64,000 nucleotides of DNA from the NCBI GenBank assembly GCA_022829145.1, contig CM040746.1, forward strand, positions 10,290,184-10,354,183, written 5' to 3'. The notes beneath the pieces are model-generated. The model was not told the origin of the DNA and did no database searches. It saw nothing but the letters and a program-made list of their open reading frames with translations. Of the stretch, positions 37,903 through 50,070 are shown piece after piece. The position numbers and the translations under genes are program-made. The stretch comes from Albula goreensis. Taxonomy: Eukaryota; Chordata; Actinopteri; Albuliformes; Albulidae. Each line of letters starts with the position of its first letter. The first letter of the stretch is position 1.

Positions 37903-38005
37903 TTCAGGCCATATGGATTTTGCAATAACTCATGCAAACCTATTAATTTTACTTTTTCAAATTAATGGGTTTGCATGAGTCTCAGCAAAATTCATATAGC
38001 CTGAA
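37903..38005. repeat. 103-nt hairpin-forming inverted repeat
   Basis: Two 47-bp arms (37903-37949 and 37959-38005) are reverse complements at 40 of 47 positions, separated by a 9-nt loop. The loop-proximal 22 bp differ at one position only, and that is a wobble pair on one strand. Four of the mismatches form one internal loop. The size and shape fit a microRNA-like precursor or a small palindromic MITE. No transposon-type target duplication is evident. Confidence 0.85.
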
Positions 38006-39471
38006 GATCCTCACGAATTTTAAATGTTTTTCTCTGTCTTTTTTTGCTTTGGTGTTTGAGTTTGAGTACAGATCTCCCTTGGTCAAAAGCGTAAACAAAT
38101 GATAGAACCAGACAGGGTCACTCTGAGGTCACTGTGACTATAGGTTTGGCAGTACCCTGACCTGGGTTAACCTCAGTTTTCCCATATTCTCAGTCATATT
38201 TCAGAAGGATTGATTGAGCAGATTAAAGATGTCAGTGTTCCCATTTTATTGCATGTTATTTCTTGGCCTCTTGTTCTTTTATCTTACAGTATCTTATTGT
38301 GTTTTAGTTTTATTTTTTTCTTTTCTCTGTCACAGTTTTAAAGTTTAAAGCCCTTCTTGGGAAATGGTGTGTGTTCAGCACTTTTCTTGGGCAGTTTTGA
38401 GTAGCACATAATCTTTCGTTGGCTCAGGGAGCACCACGGACGACATCCAGATCTCTTCACTCTGCCAGAAGCACGGCAAAAATCTGGACATGGTAGAAAC
38501 AGGAGCGATTTGGGCAAAAATAAAAAGACAAATCATGTCTGAGCTTCTGGAAAAGATTTATGTTTCATTCATTTATTTATTTATTTCTTTTATTTATGAA
38601 GGTGAACCCAACGGAGGCTGAATTACAGGTGTTCCTAAGGGTTTTGTCTTGTGCTGTTACCTGACCTTAAAAGTGATCTGAGATTGTTTACTTGTTTTCT
38701 TTGTCTGTGAATTTATCAGACTCGGGGGGGCATTTTGATATTGCTGAGGGAGAAGGGCAGCGCGGCTTGGCCAAAAAGACTGTATTTCACCCTTCTGTAA
38801 AACACAGTATAGTGCCGACATCTCTGAAAACAAACTCTGGGCAACAGGACATAAAACCACTTGAGTGGAGTTTTTTATTTACTTATCCTTTATTTAATCT
38901 TAAGTTAATGAGAACCAGTGGGCAAGGCTGTTCAGTAATGGAATTACAGTGCCCCTACAAAAAGAGGCCCTAACTTTTAAACAATGATGCCAGACCTTTA
39001 TACAGTTTATGTTTCTGTTACTTATTACAGGTTTCATGCAATAGTAAGAATGAATAGTTCATATATATCCTTAATACAAAAAATCTCTCACTGGTTGATA
39101 AGAGAGGACCACCTATTTTGGAAGTCATAATGCAAATATGTATAACATGCGGCTAGGCTAGCCATTTCACCTAGGCTCATAAGTTAGGCCTCATTCGCCC
39201 TTATTTAAAACAGATTCCACCATTGGATACTCTTATTTTCCCTACAGTATACTCTGGTTTGACAGTTTTACTCATTCAGACACCTGTTTGGCATACAGCT
39301 ACCTCCTTGGCCATTTATGAAAGACCTACGAGGGCTGTATAGGTATAAGCAGTATAACAGAGTTCTGACCCAGCGAGCCAAAGAATCAAGCTATTATTAC
39401 CTTATTGTTGAAAATTCATTCAGTTGCTCCCTTGAACTTTGGCCCATCATGCCTCCAGAACCCAACATATA

Positions 39472-39625
39472 CAGTGTGCCCCAAAAGTATTTGGACAGTG
39501 ACGCACGTTTTGGTTGATTTGGCTCTATTTTCCAGAACTTTTGATTTGCAAAAATAATGTTTGCGCACATAGTGTTTTTTATTAGTAAAATCTACATGCC
39601 GTCCAAATGCTTTTGGACGTCACTA
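39472..39625. mobile_element. Tc1/mariner-type MITE, 154 bp
   Basis: The left end CAGTGTGCCCCAAAAGTATT, next to TA (39470-39471), faces a right end whose reverse complement reads TAGTGACGTCCAAAAGCATT, next to TA (39626-39627). Both continue with TTTGGAC. TA target sites and CAGTG-type ends are typical of Tc1/mariner. No transposase code remains. Confidence 0.82.
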
Positions 39626-40692
39626 TAATTGAATCATAGCCGCTAAAATTATGAAATGCCTCTTTTGCAGAGAACAAAGCACCAATACCGCCCATCTCGT
39701 TATGTAAGGAACATTTTGTAACTGTTTTACAAGTCATTAAATCAAAGAACAAAAATTTTTTTTTTTAATTTTTGGTAACAGAAATGAAAACTGATATGAC
39801 TTTAAAATCTAAGCTACATTCAATAGTCAGTGAACAAGCTGTGTTAAAACATGGCATATTGCTAAGCAATGTCCACTGTCGAAGCGCTAAGAGCAATAAT
39901 TATGTTTTCACATATGCACTGTGACAGTATCATTGGCCATACAAACATGAGCAGCCCAGCCAGAGGCATTCCCTTCTGTACCACCTGAATTGAACTGATT
40001 TGTACATATGATTCACGGAGGTGGTGGTCTCTAGCGGAAGCGAATGTGGAAAGGGAGAGGGGGAAAGCTCTGACTCCCTGGGCGGAGAGCTGAGGTTGGC
40101 GTCCCGGTCACCAGAGAACACATGTCTCTGCATCCTTTCACATCTGAAGGCTCAACATTCTTGGAAAGCCCTTCAGTCAAGACGTCTGGAATTTTTTGAT
40201 TGAAACCTATAATGGGAGGATCTGGGTTTGGCAGTAGATAAGAAATAAAACCGTTCTTGGTAGTACAATATTTAATGATGAATGATTGCTGTAAATAATT
40301 GTAAACTAAATAATGAAAACGATAAAACAAAAAAAATAAATAGAAACAATAATGATTGTGAGCAGCTTCTACAACAGCTGCAGATGCTTTTCTTTCTTTG
40401 AGTTCTTTCTTTTTTTAAGAATCTCATCATTTTTCAGTAAAAGCCTGCATGTACTTAAAACAAGAGAGCGTTAGAAATTGAGTTTGGGTAATTTAACTAA
40501 TATATTGCTGGGTAATTTTGCATATACAATTCAGTTACACAAATCACCCAGTGATGAGGCAGTCAGGGGTCAGGAGACCACTTTTGTTTTGGCTCCCCCT
40601 GCTGGTAGAAAAAGCTTTCCACAGTGGTCTGAGCAGCTGTGGCACTGACCATTCCCCAGCTCAGACTGAAGACCCATCCCTAGAATTCCCAT

Positions 40693-40908
40693 GGTGGCAG
40701 TGTTGAATAATGGTCAGAGAACTGAACTTGCAACTTGCAAAATGGGTTTGATTCCCAGTTAAGTCGTTACCATTTATATCCTTGAGCAAAGGTACTTCAC
40801 CTGAATTGCTTGAGCTACATATCCAGCTGTATATTTGGATTGCATGTACCAAGACTGTAAGTTGTGTAAGTCTAGATAGCCATGACGGCCAAATGCCTGA
40901 AATGCCAT
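40693..40908 (+). mobile_element. tRNA-derived SINE
   Basis: Head ggtggcagtgttgaataatg, B-box gggtttgattccc (40744-40756), middle ccttgagcaaaggtacttca and atccagctgtatatttgg, tail gtaagttgtgtaagtctaga and aaatgcctgaaatgcc. The gctctggataagag stem of the tail is degraded. Confidence 0.83.
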
Positions 40909-41860
40909 ATACTGTCCAATAAATCTTCAGTTTATACAGAGTATAGTACTGGTTTTCTCCATGCCATACTTTGACCTGACACGTTAGGATGGTACACCCT
41001 GTTGTGTTGTAATAATAATGTTTGATGCTTGCTCTTTGTGTACTGATTGTTCATTATGCTGTGCTTTTATTCATGCCATGTCTTGGCCAGGTCCCTCTTG
41101 AAAAAGTGGTTCTCTATCTTACTAAACCTACTTGGTTAAACAAAAGTGAACACAAATGAAAAATAAATCATAAACTTCATGACAGAAAACCTCATGTCCA
41201 AAAATACAACCCTGAGGTTATGCTTAAAAATCTTTTTTTTTTGTATTACAGTAGACTTTAAAATATTAGCAGGATTTAATCACATATCTTTTTAAAACAA
41301 TGTCTGACTAAGCACAGTCTCGTGTAGGCAGAACTCCTGTTTGAAGCAGCTTTTCAGAGTAAAAAAAGTCTCTTCTGTAACTTATTTGGGCCAATCAAAT
41401 CCACATGCAGATTTCTGAGGACACCAATCAACTTGCAGACAGCCTAAAAATGTTCCAAACAAATCATTGTATATGTTCTACTGTGTGTCTGGAGTCAAGA
41501 CATCTGCACTTCAGGGCTTTATCTTGGAGTTACAGTAATATCGCTATAGCGTATATGCTAGCAAGCAGCATCCATTTTATCGTCTCCTTAATATGTGGGT
41601 TATGCTTATGGAGGACAGAACTGCTATAAGCTATGGTAATGATGCCTATAGCCATGAAAAGTAAAACAGGATAAATTGTGTGTTTTTCAAAATTGTTACA
41701 TAGATTGAGGCATAGCTACATAGCATTACAATTTCTTCCATAGCGAAAGCCTGCCTATTTCATGATTTTGGTTGTCATACAGTGATATAACAAAAGTTTA
41801 CATTTTTCACTGTAGCTCTGGAGGGTCAGATATTAATTTAATGGCTGTTCTTCCAGCTGT

Positions 41861-42060
41861 CAAGGCAGTAATGTAGTGTGTAACTGAGCAATGATTGAGC
41901 AAAGTTTGACGGTTCAGTTCCCAGCAAGGCCACTGCCTTTGTGCCCTTGTTCTCTTCAGTTGTCTCAGAAAATATCCAGCTGTATTGCTGTATTGTATTG
42001 CAGTATGTAGCAATGTGTTCAACGTAAATTGCTCAAAGTGTCTCTGCTAAATGGCTAAAT
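41861..42060 (+). mobile_element. tRNA-derived SINE, diverged
   Basis: Head caaggcagtaatgtagtgtg, B-box-like ggttcagttccc (41911-41922), middle aatatccagctgtattgctg, tail tctctgctaaatggctaaat. Same family as the other SINEs but older. Confidence 0.7.
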
Positions 42061-42649
42061 GTGGATGTACATGTGAATGTATGAGCAGTAAGAGAAGTGA
42101 CAAGGCTGGAGTTCACTTGAACAGGCCTTTCCCAGATGTCCAAAATATGGGGTGGATTTGCTTCCTCCGCCCACCCCCCATCCACCCCTCCCCCCCACTC
42201 CGGCCCATCGTGTTGTTTGCATTTTGTGTAATCACTCACTCTTTCGAGGCACATGCTGTTTATAGAGCAAGGGAAGATGTATTTCTCTCTCTGTTTCGCT
42301 CTCTCTCCAGTGCAAAGTGGAGCTTGTTAAGGTGAAGACTCTGGGTGGTCTCCCTTCGCTAGAGAGATTCAGCTCCACTCCCGGCCTGGCTCGCACCTTC
42401 ACGCTGTTCGGCCTGCCGCCGACCAGCTCACCAGCACCACTTGGCTGAAATGTGCACAGATGGATGCACACACACTCGAAAGGCAAACGCAAAGATGATG
42501 ACTTGCCGATCGAATGGGTCATCCGGAATCTAGCCAATCCAAACCAAGTTGAAGCCAAGAGATCTCTGGCAGGAGCTTGAGCACATGCAACACGACTGCC
42601 TTTGAGGGGTGTGGTGGCGTAATTTGAGATTACCCACCTACACACACCC

Positions 42650-45600
42650 ATCCTCAGCCGTCCTTTTCAAATCAGATGAACCTCAGTGGAAGCCAACCCC
42701 ATGTGTGATCCTTGCCAGATTGACAGTCCTGCTTTTCTGGTATGTTGAGGAAAGCTGTATCGATCCTCTGTGTGGTCTGAGGGGAAAACTGCAGAGTACA
42801 GATGGGTGATAAAATGATATTTATTAAGTTTCATTTTGATCATCATGTTATGAAGTTTTTATACTTTGATATTGTGATATCAATTTTGCTGTCTTAAATC
42901 AGACAAGCAAAACTTGTGCCATCTTCCTCTCCAAAGAGCCTGAAACCTTTATGAAATCTTAAAACGGCTAGATTTCAGGTTGAATGGCCATCTTGTCATT
43001 ATAATGCAATATGATAAACGTTAGCAGCTGTCTTCCAGAATAGCTGAAAAATATTTTTTTTGCAAACAATATGTGCATCATCATTTTTATTGATATCAAG
43101 AAGATCCCACATAATTTTTGTGGTATGAATTTCTGTCATATGACCCAGCCTTACTCCAAACCCACTTTTCGGGAGAGAACCCTTTGGCTGCAAGACTCAT
43201 AAGCAAGCCTTGGCTATATCACCCCATATCCCCCAATGTTACCTCACCTGAACATTTTGGCAGGTGTTTGGGGTGGGGGTGGGGGGTTAAGGCTTGGGCA
43301 TCTCTCCCATACGACCGCACACCTGAGGCAAGTCCCGAGAAACAGCGTCCCGGTGGATGAAATAACAGCGGGTCTCACGGGGTGCAACCCAACCTGTGCT
43401 GGAAGCCGTGGCGTGTCCCTGACTGGCAGGCAGGCAGGCTGGCTCACTGGCCCTCACCCAGAGTCATGTTGCACCGTCTAGACATCCAGTCTCACAGGGC
43501 CTTCTGCCTTTTCACCGCCCAGCTTATTAGGTTTTTTGTTTGGCAGGTCAACGACTCCGCTGCTCCACCCGGTAGTTCTTGCGGTTCCTCGTAAAACATA
43601 TGCTATTCTTCCCCTTCCTTGGGGGTGGCACGATTTCGAGAAGGGGTGGGCACCCAAGCCCGGTCTGTGTCTGTTTCTGGATTACAAGCCAGCCTCTGCT
43701 TTTCGTTATTTAATTAGTCCGATCATCTATGCGAAGTGATAGTTTGGCTACATTTCCTGATACGTTCATGAATGACTTCCTGGAGAAGGAGCCAACCGTC
43801 CCGGAGGGCAGCAGGGTCTGCTGGTTTTCGTTGTTGCTCAGCACCTAATTGATCGATTAAAGCAGTCAATTACACCCATCTGGTTTGTAGGGTCTGAGCT
43901 AGTTGATGATTTTAGGATGAAAATGAAAAGCAGCAGCCGCTGCAGCACTCCACTGTGTCCGGCCATAAAATGTTACCAAGAGTACTGGCCGGATGCGACT
44001 CAGTGAGGCAGGCAGGTAAATGTTTCACCGAAGGGCTGTTTGTCGCATTAAGTGGCTGATGTTTGTCCAGCCCTGTGATTGTTGGACCTACAATGGCCAT
44101 GATAGTATGGTGTGCTAAGTATATTTCAGTAAAAATATATGGAGACATTCAGCTCATTTAGTTCACAGAACGTGCGGAAAGTGTCACGATATTACAAAAT
44201 GAATTATGTGAAAAGCGAAACATGCACAAATTTTTCTTTTTATGAATATACTTTTAATATGAGCTTGACCATGGGCACAGGAATCTGACACAGGTGTTCG
44301 AAGTAAGGGTGAGGTCGAGCCATGGCCCCTCAGGCAGCAGCGAATTACGGTGTCACACAGCGTGTCAAACGATCTGGTAAAGATTACAGATTTCAGTTCC
44401 CCTCTGAACCCCTCTGTCAACAGCTCCATGTTTTTGAGGAGTTTCACCTTTGTGTTGCAGCTGCTGGAGATTTTATAGCTTTTTATAGCACGCCTGCAGG
44501 TTAACATCAGGATTACCAGCTCATTGTCTGTCCAGATGTTTGGGAAGGCCTTTGACAATGGCTGACGGAACGACAAAAAGCTCTTTCTTTCTGAAGGATC
44601 TCAGAAGATCTCCACCTCTGTGTAGCAGGGTGTTAGTATCTGTGGGGGGCAAGGATTAGGGATTATTTTTACAGAGGCTTGTGTTGAATCGGGGGATTTT
44701 TGTTTTAAGGATAATGTAAACATTCCTCGAAAATGTGAGGATTTCAGTGTCTTTAGTTCATCTTACTATGTGACCTTGGAGGAATGCGATGATTCAGTGT
44801 ATGGAAGTAGCGAACCGCCTTCTTTTTGTCCATTTCTATGCTTTGTCCTGCTTCTTTTGCATCATTGTCATCATCATTTTTGTTTCTGCATATTTTCATC
44901 AATCCTGTGCTTCATGGTCAGCATTCTCTTTAATGAGCAGTGAAATGACAGGCCTTGATAGGCTGAATAGTGAGTTTCTGGTCAATTAATATCATTATAG
45001 TTTTCTTTTTCATCATTGTATTTATTCATCTCGACCATCTTGAGAAGAGGAGATCAGTGATTCCAATTTTATTTTTGGAAGGAAGAGTGAGAAGTTCTCA
45101 GAGACACTGTAGTTTGATTAGTTGTCATATTGCTGCAAATTCATTGTATTATTAAATGTCCATGTGTATTATTTACCATTTTTTTAAATGATTGCAATAA
45201 TGTAATGCATACTTGTCTTCAGAACCAGACCAACTGCTATCAGTCTGTCATATGTGATCAGAGGCACGTCTTGTTTAGACACCTTTGAGGAAGTCGACCT
45301 GGTTTTAACCTTTGTATAAATTGTAACTCTATACTTTCTGCCTGGTATCAAGGTGTATTCAGTGTCTGCTGCGGACTGCCATTCTGTGTACAAGCACTTG
45401 TGTTTTATTCAACCACTTCTGCAAATACTGTGAACTGTCTTCACCTGGAGGCCAGAGGGCTTGTCCTTTCACATTTCTAATGAGCGTGGCGCGGGCGGCT
45501 CAGAGCTCATACAAAAGCTTTTAGTTTCTCACTAACATGCTAGCCCCCGGCCACGGACCACCGCTTGAGCGGAACTGAAAGAGCTGTCCGTCACAGCAAG

Positions 45601-46700
45601 CTAAAATTGCTAAATCAAAAGGCGCTCTTGACATGCGGTGGGCTTATTTGAATGTGTATGTGAAACAAGTGTTAATTTAAACATACCCTGCCGTAAAGCG
45701 ATATCTTCTCACGAGGCACATGTTCCAGTCGACGGAACTCATAATATGGTTGACACGAAAGATAATATCTTTAAGATCTTTAAGAGAAGGAATCACTTTA
45801 TTCTTCTAATCCTGTCTTCTTGTTCAACAAGTTTTTTTTCCTCCCTCCCTCTCTCACTCACACACTCACACTCTCTCCCTGTTTTTAGCTGCGGGCTAAG
45901 GTAGGCTTTGCTATCGAGTTTCAGATATGTGCATATAATTGTTTAGTTTTGATGGGAGTTTAGATAGCTTCATGACTGGCAGATCCTTCTGATTTATGCA
46001 GTAGGGGGATATGTAAGATTGGGCTTGGCAAGGTGCATTTAAGGGTTTCATTACAATCATCCTCAACCATCTACACTTCTTATCTTTCTCTTCCTCCTTC
46101 TGCGACCTATCGGTTAATTAGACCAGCAAGTTAACTCTACATCTTGTATTCACTTGCTGTATTGCTGATGATCAAGCAACAGCCGGTCATTGGTTTGTTT
46201 CCTCACTCTTACTGTGCAGTCATGTTTATCGTTGCTGCTTCGAATGCGGTATTGAACTTCTGAATATATTTGGGTAATTTCAGGTGGAGTTAAATTATTT
46301 TAATCCTTGACAGGTTTCCTTGTGCTGGAATAATGTTGATTTTCCTCCTGTATTTGTTTTTAAGCTGCAGCCACTGAAATGCTTGTTCATGTCTTCAGTT
46401 AGCACTGGTGCAGTTAAAGTATTGGAGTGGTCCACTCTCATGTTATAGGTACATACATAATGTTATTGTATTCATCTAGTCATGCTTACTTGGTTAAAAT
46501 AAAGGCATCTCAATTAAACAATCTAAAATAAACCCCTCCGACTGCAGTGAAGCAGTGAAGAGCAGCCATTGATGACCGCTGCAGCAAAAGCATTTTGTCT
46601 TTACAGAAAGCAAGTTTCCACATCTGAGGTAGCATGGATCGTCTTGTTAAGTTGCCAAAAGATGATCAGTGTGCACGGCCAACTAAAGAGAGGAAGTTCC
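42650..46700. other. eda: Intron 1 DNA without supportable genes
   Basis: Contains GC-rich patches (43240-43680) and a conserved-looking stretch at 43780-43905 (see findings). Open frames show no recognisable domains. Confidence 0.45.
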
Positions 46701-46710
46701 GCAAAACTGG

Positions 46711-46737
<27 letters not shown>
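46711..46737. repeat. Poly(A) run
   Basis: Twenty-seven As; encodes a spurious poly-lysine frame. Confidence 0.95.
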
Positions 46738-46741
<4 letters not shown>

Positions 46742-47084
46742 CAATTTTTTTTAGTCCTTTCTATAAATGGGAAAAACAAAAGAAAGAGAGGATTTTACTA
46801 TTGGAAGGCTTGGGCCCAAGAGCTAAACCAGCAGCTGAATGCTAAGAAGAGCCCGAGGGGCAGTGGCTAACCACGCTTTATGGGCACAAATCTACCGCTA
46901 ATTTTATCATAATAAATCCTCTTAAAATATTTACTTTTATACGCAGGGGGAATTTATTTTCTGTTTCAGCTTTTTGTTCTTTGCTCCACAGATGTTTTGG
47001 CAGCACTTGCCTTTATCTGTCATGCTTGGAATTTTTTTTCAATTCAGTTTGATTAAGAAGGAAATGAGGAGACAGACAGTCAGT

Positions 47085-47355
47085 GATTGAAAGAAAAAAG
47101 AGAAAGCGAATAAGAGTAATTGAATAAATGAGTGTTTGTGAGCAAGAGAGTGTAAGTGAATGAGAGTGTATGTGAGAGCAAAGGCGAGCGAGTGGATGAA
47201 TGAGAATGAGAGATCAAATGGAAGAGTGAATGAGTGAGTGAACGAGTGAATGAGAGCAAAAGACTAACAGGAACTAAATGACCAAATGAGAGAAACTGAA
47301 TGAATGAGAGATAAAAGGAACGAGACCGACCAAGATTGGGTGAGTCAGAAGTGAT

Positions 47356-47386
<31 letters not shown>

Positions 47387-47400
47387 AAGCTGGAGTGAGT
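47085..47400. repeat. Purine-rich GAGTGAATGA-type tract with (GA)n
   Basis: Almost all-purine strand built of degenerate gagtgaatgagtgag units, ending in a pure (GA)n at about 47355-47380. Such tracts can form triplex structures. Confidence 0.88.
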
Positions 47401-47708
47401 GAGCAGAAAAAGGAGTATAAAACGTGTAAAATGGAAAAAAGGGTGGGGGTGTAGTCTGCCACAGGCATGTAAACGCTGACACATTCATACCTATGGCTCA
47501 GACTCACCTCAGCAATGCATAATCGGGCAGCAGCAGGGCTGAAATATCATCCCGGGGGAATGCAAGCTGATGTAAATCAATAGCCTAGCGTTACACCAAA
47601 CAGCTTGGCACAGGACGGAAGGGCCTGGAACAGCTTGGCACAGGGGGAAGGGCGGTGCCGCGCATTGCTGATGGCTGGCAGAACATCGGCTTTATTTGCT
47701 TTATTACA

Positions 47709-47813
47709 TTTCTTTTTTTTTTCCTCCTGTTTTTTTTTTTTTTTTTCTTATTTCCTGAGGTCATCGGGAGTAATCTTAACACATTAGCATGTGCTGGGGG
47801 CACCCACGGTCTG

Positions 47814-47846
<33 letters not shown>
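47709..47846. repeat. Two T-rich homopolymer tracts
   Basis: T-rich run at 47709-47747 and 31 pure Ts at 47816-47846. Confidence 0.93.
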
Positions 47847-47850
<4 letters not shown>

Positions 47851-48122
47851 ATTTATTTGCATTTATTAAATAAATTTAAAAATAAAATCTGTACATGGGT
47901 TAGTATCAGGCCTCTGCATGACTCATCCTGTTAAGGCAGTCTTCCAGTGTTTATGGACACTTGGGTCTCCTTCTTGTTAAGGCACGGTTGGATGGACCCT
48001 ACTGTTGGGTATAGAATCAGAACCATGCCCATTGTGCCCACTGTGATTACCTGACCCTCAGGGTGACAACAAACTGGCTGTAATGTTGCCCATGCAGGAA
48101 GAAATTCATTGTCAATCAGTGT

Positions 48123-48265
48123 CCTATGACTCACCAGTGACCCCTGCCGGTCAATCAGAGAGAGGCCAGGGACTACTCCAGACACTTCAGCATCTTATGA
48201 CTCATCAGTGACCCCTTCTGATCAGGAGCAGTGAGGCACAGGCCTACTCCAGACGCTGTGCCATC
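48123..48265 (+). repeat. Two-copy imperfect duplication, 71-bp unit
   Basis: tatgactca occurs at 48125 and 48196, with cagtgaccc, cctactccaga-type and catct words following in the same order in both copies. It lies just before the 34-bp array. Confidence 0.8.
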
Positions 48266-48380
48266 TTGCAATATCTGAAACCAGCTTGAGATAGGAGTGT
48301 AGTTGCATGAAACTATACTCCCCAAAACTCACACTGTCTTGCAGTATCTGAAAGCAGCCTGGCCAACCCAAGTTGTCTCA

Positions 48381-48952
48381 GTGTCTGAAGCCACTCAGAC
48401 TAACCCACACTGTCTGAAACCAGTCCACTCAGACTAACCCACACTGTCTGAAACCAGTCCACTCAGACTAACCCACACTGTCTGAAACCAGTCCACTCAG
48501 ACTAAGCCACACTGTCTGAAACCAGTCCGCTCAGACTAACCCACACTGTCTAAAACCAGTCCACTCAGACTAAGCCACACTGTCTGAAACCAGTCCGCTC
48601 TGACTAGACTGAGTGGACTGGTTTTAGACAGTGTGGCTTAGTCTGAAACCAGTCCACTCAGACTAAGCCACACTGTCTAAAACCAGTCCACTCAGACTAA
48701 GCCACACTGTCTGAAACCAATCCGCTCAGACTAACCCACACTGTCTGAAACCAGTCCACTCAGACTAAGCCACACTGTCTAAAACCAGTCCACTCAGACT
48801 AACCCACACTGTCTGAAACCAGTCCACTCAGACTAAGCCACACTGTCTGAAACCAATCCGCTCAGACTAACCCACACTGTCTGAAACCAGTCCACTCAGA
48901 CTAAGCCACACTGTCTGAAACCAGTCCACTCAGACTAACCCACACTGTCTGG
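48381..48952 (+). repeat. 34-bp satellite array with an internal inverted segment
   Basis: About 16-17 units of a 34-bp sequence (cactcagactaacccacact and on, then gtctgaaaccagtc). Units differ in a few positions (taacccacac or taagccacac; gtctgaaa or gtctaaaa; tccact or tccgct), and variants tend to alternate, suggesting a 68-bp higher-order unit. At about 48604-48643 the sequence runs in the opposite orientation (gactgagtggactggtttta and on), so the array contains a local inversion. Not CRISPR: units abut with no unique spacers. Confidence 0.95.
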
Positions 48953-49964
48953 AAGAAAAACGTATAAAACCCGGCCAAAACTTGGACTTGGTAAAGGTCA
49001 TTTCTCTTAGTTGTTTCTCTTAGCTTAAGGCATGTTAAGTTCTCTTCATTTTATTTCCTCTTCTCTTGGTACCGAGGGGTGAAATTTAAAGCTCAGAAGC
49101 GCCCAGGTGAGCATCTCCTAACGGGAAAAGGTAGACAGAACGGACTCGGGTTACAGGAACCGTTTTCAACCACAACATCTCAGACAAAAGAGAAGCTCGC
49201 CCCCTCCGAGTGTCTGTTGGCGCGCGGTCTGTGCGATCCTTTTTTGGCCAGGATGTTGGGTACAAATTTTCTTTGTTTAGTCGATGACGGGTGGGGGTTG
49301 GGGGTGGAAAGGTCACAGGGTTCAGTGTAACAGGTGCGAGCCACCTGTTTGCGCTTTAGACGAGATAAATAATCCAATCTTGTCCAAGTTAGACAACAAT
49401 GAGATCTAGGATTCTCAGGAGGGAAATGAAACTAATCATTGTGTCTGAATGTGCGTGTGTGTGCATGCGTGCGTGCATGTGTGGCTAGACTGCAAATTTG
49501 CCAGTTTATGCCAAGTGCTACTTTTTAACCATTGAAGCCCCATATTATGTGGCATCATGGTTGATAATATCATGTATAACAAGATCCCTAGTTTATCTTT
49601 ATAATTTTACAATTTCGTAATTCCTATTAAAAGTTGTATAAAATGAAAGGCAACACTAATAACAAGACAACAATGAGCATTGTACTCCCTGTTAAAGAAA
49701 ATGTACCTCAAATCATCCACTTTTATAAACAGTTTGATGAAACCATGTACTGAAACATTCCTTGGGTTTTTCTACCCTGAATACTAAATCGTATTGCCTT
49801 TCTTGTGTTATGGTGTTTTCAGAAGCATTTGGCAGATTTTTGTGATACATTCCTTTTATTGTGTTTGTAGTGATATGCTGAAGACCCATTAAGGCTGGTT
49901 GGGAACATAAGCACAACATTTTCAAAGGGGGTGTTCTTAAACTCTTCATATCTGTCTTTAGCAG

Positions 49965-50070
49965 GACAGCTTACTTCTGATGGATCCTGAAAGTAAGGCC
50001 TACCCCACGGGAGAGGACCAAAGGCTCCTTCACCGGATGAAAAGAAGTCCAGGAAAACGGGCAGAACCAG
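49965..50070 (+). CDS. eda: Ectodysplasin A, exon 2 (furin cleavage site)
   Basis: Second coding exon, encoding residues 102-136 plus one base of codon 137. It contains RMKR (residues 125-128), a furin-type R-X-K/R-R site, with more basic residues just after it (GKR, 131-133). Cleavage there would shed the ectodomain; in humans, mutations at the matching site cause hypohidrotic ectodermal dysplasia. The pattern of LL, P-E, K-A-Y and acidic residues before the basic site parallels mammalian EDA. Length is 106 bp, the same as I recall for human exon 2, entering in phase 0 and leaving in phase 1. The acceptor is tttagcag and the donor cag/gtgtgt. An acceptor three bases earlier (tttag/cag) would add one Gln, a possible NAGNAG choice. 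The exon is too short to stand out as a reading frame and was found by motif and phase. Confidence 0.88.

Larger units (their letters stand above)
11463..49964 (+). other. eda: eda intron 1 (38.5 kb)
   Basis: Bounded by donor gtaatt after exon 1 and acceptor tttagcag before exon 2. A very long first intron is also typical of mammalian EDA (hundreds of kb). It contains no convincing nested gene on either strand. Open frames are short, lack splice or homology support, or come from microsatellites. Contents are SINE copies, two MITEs, minisatellites, poly(A)/(T) runs, one long hairpin, and several stretches with clustered homeodomain-like sites, listed separately. Long first introns of developmental ligands often host enhancers; that is inference here. 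Confidence 0.85.

Noticed and set aside
42232-42651. 139-residue minus-strand open frame, the longest in the window
   Set aside because: No recognisable domain, GC-rich patch with few stops by chance, starts inside unique intron DNA and has no splice or promoter context.
46634-46870. Frame MDRLVKLPKDDQ... with a poly-lysine run
   Set aside because: The lysines come from a 27-A homopolymer and the flanks show no homology that I recognise. A retroposed copy with poly(A) was considered but no target duplication or parent gene is visible.
48381-48952. Resemblance to a CRISPR array because of the short regular repeat
   Set aside because: Repeats abut with no spacers, unit variants alternate, and the host is a vertebrate.
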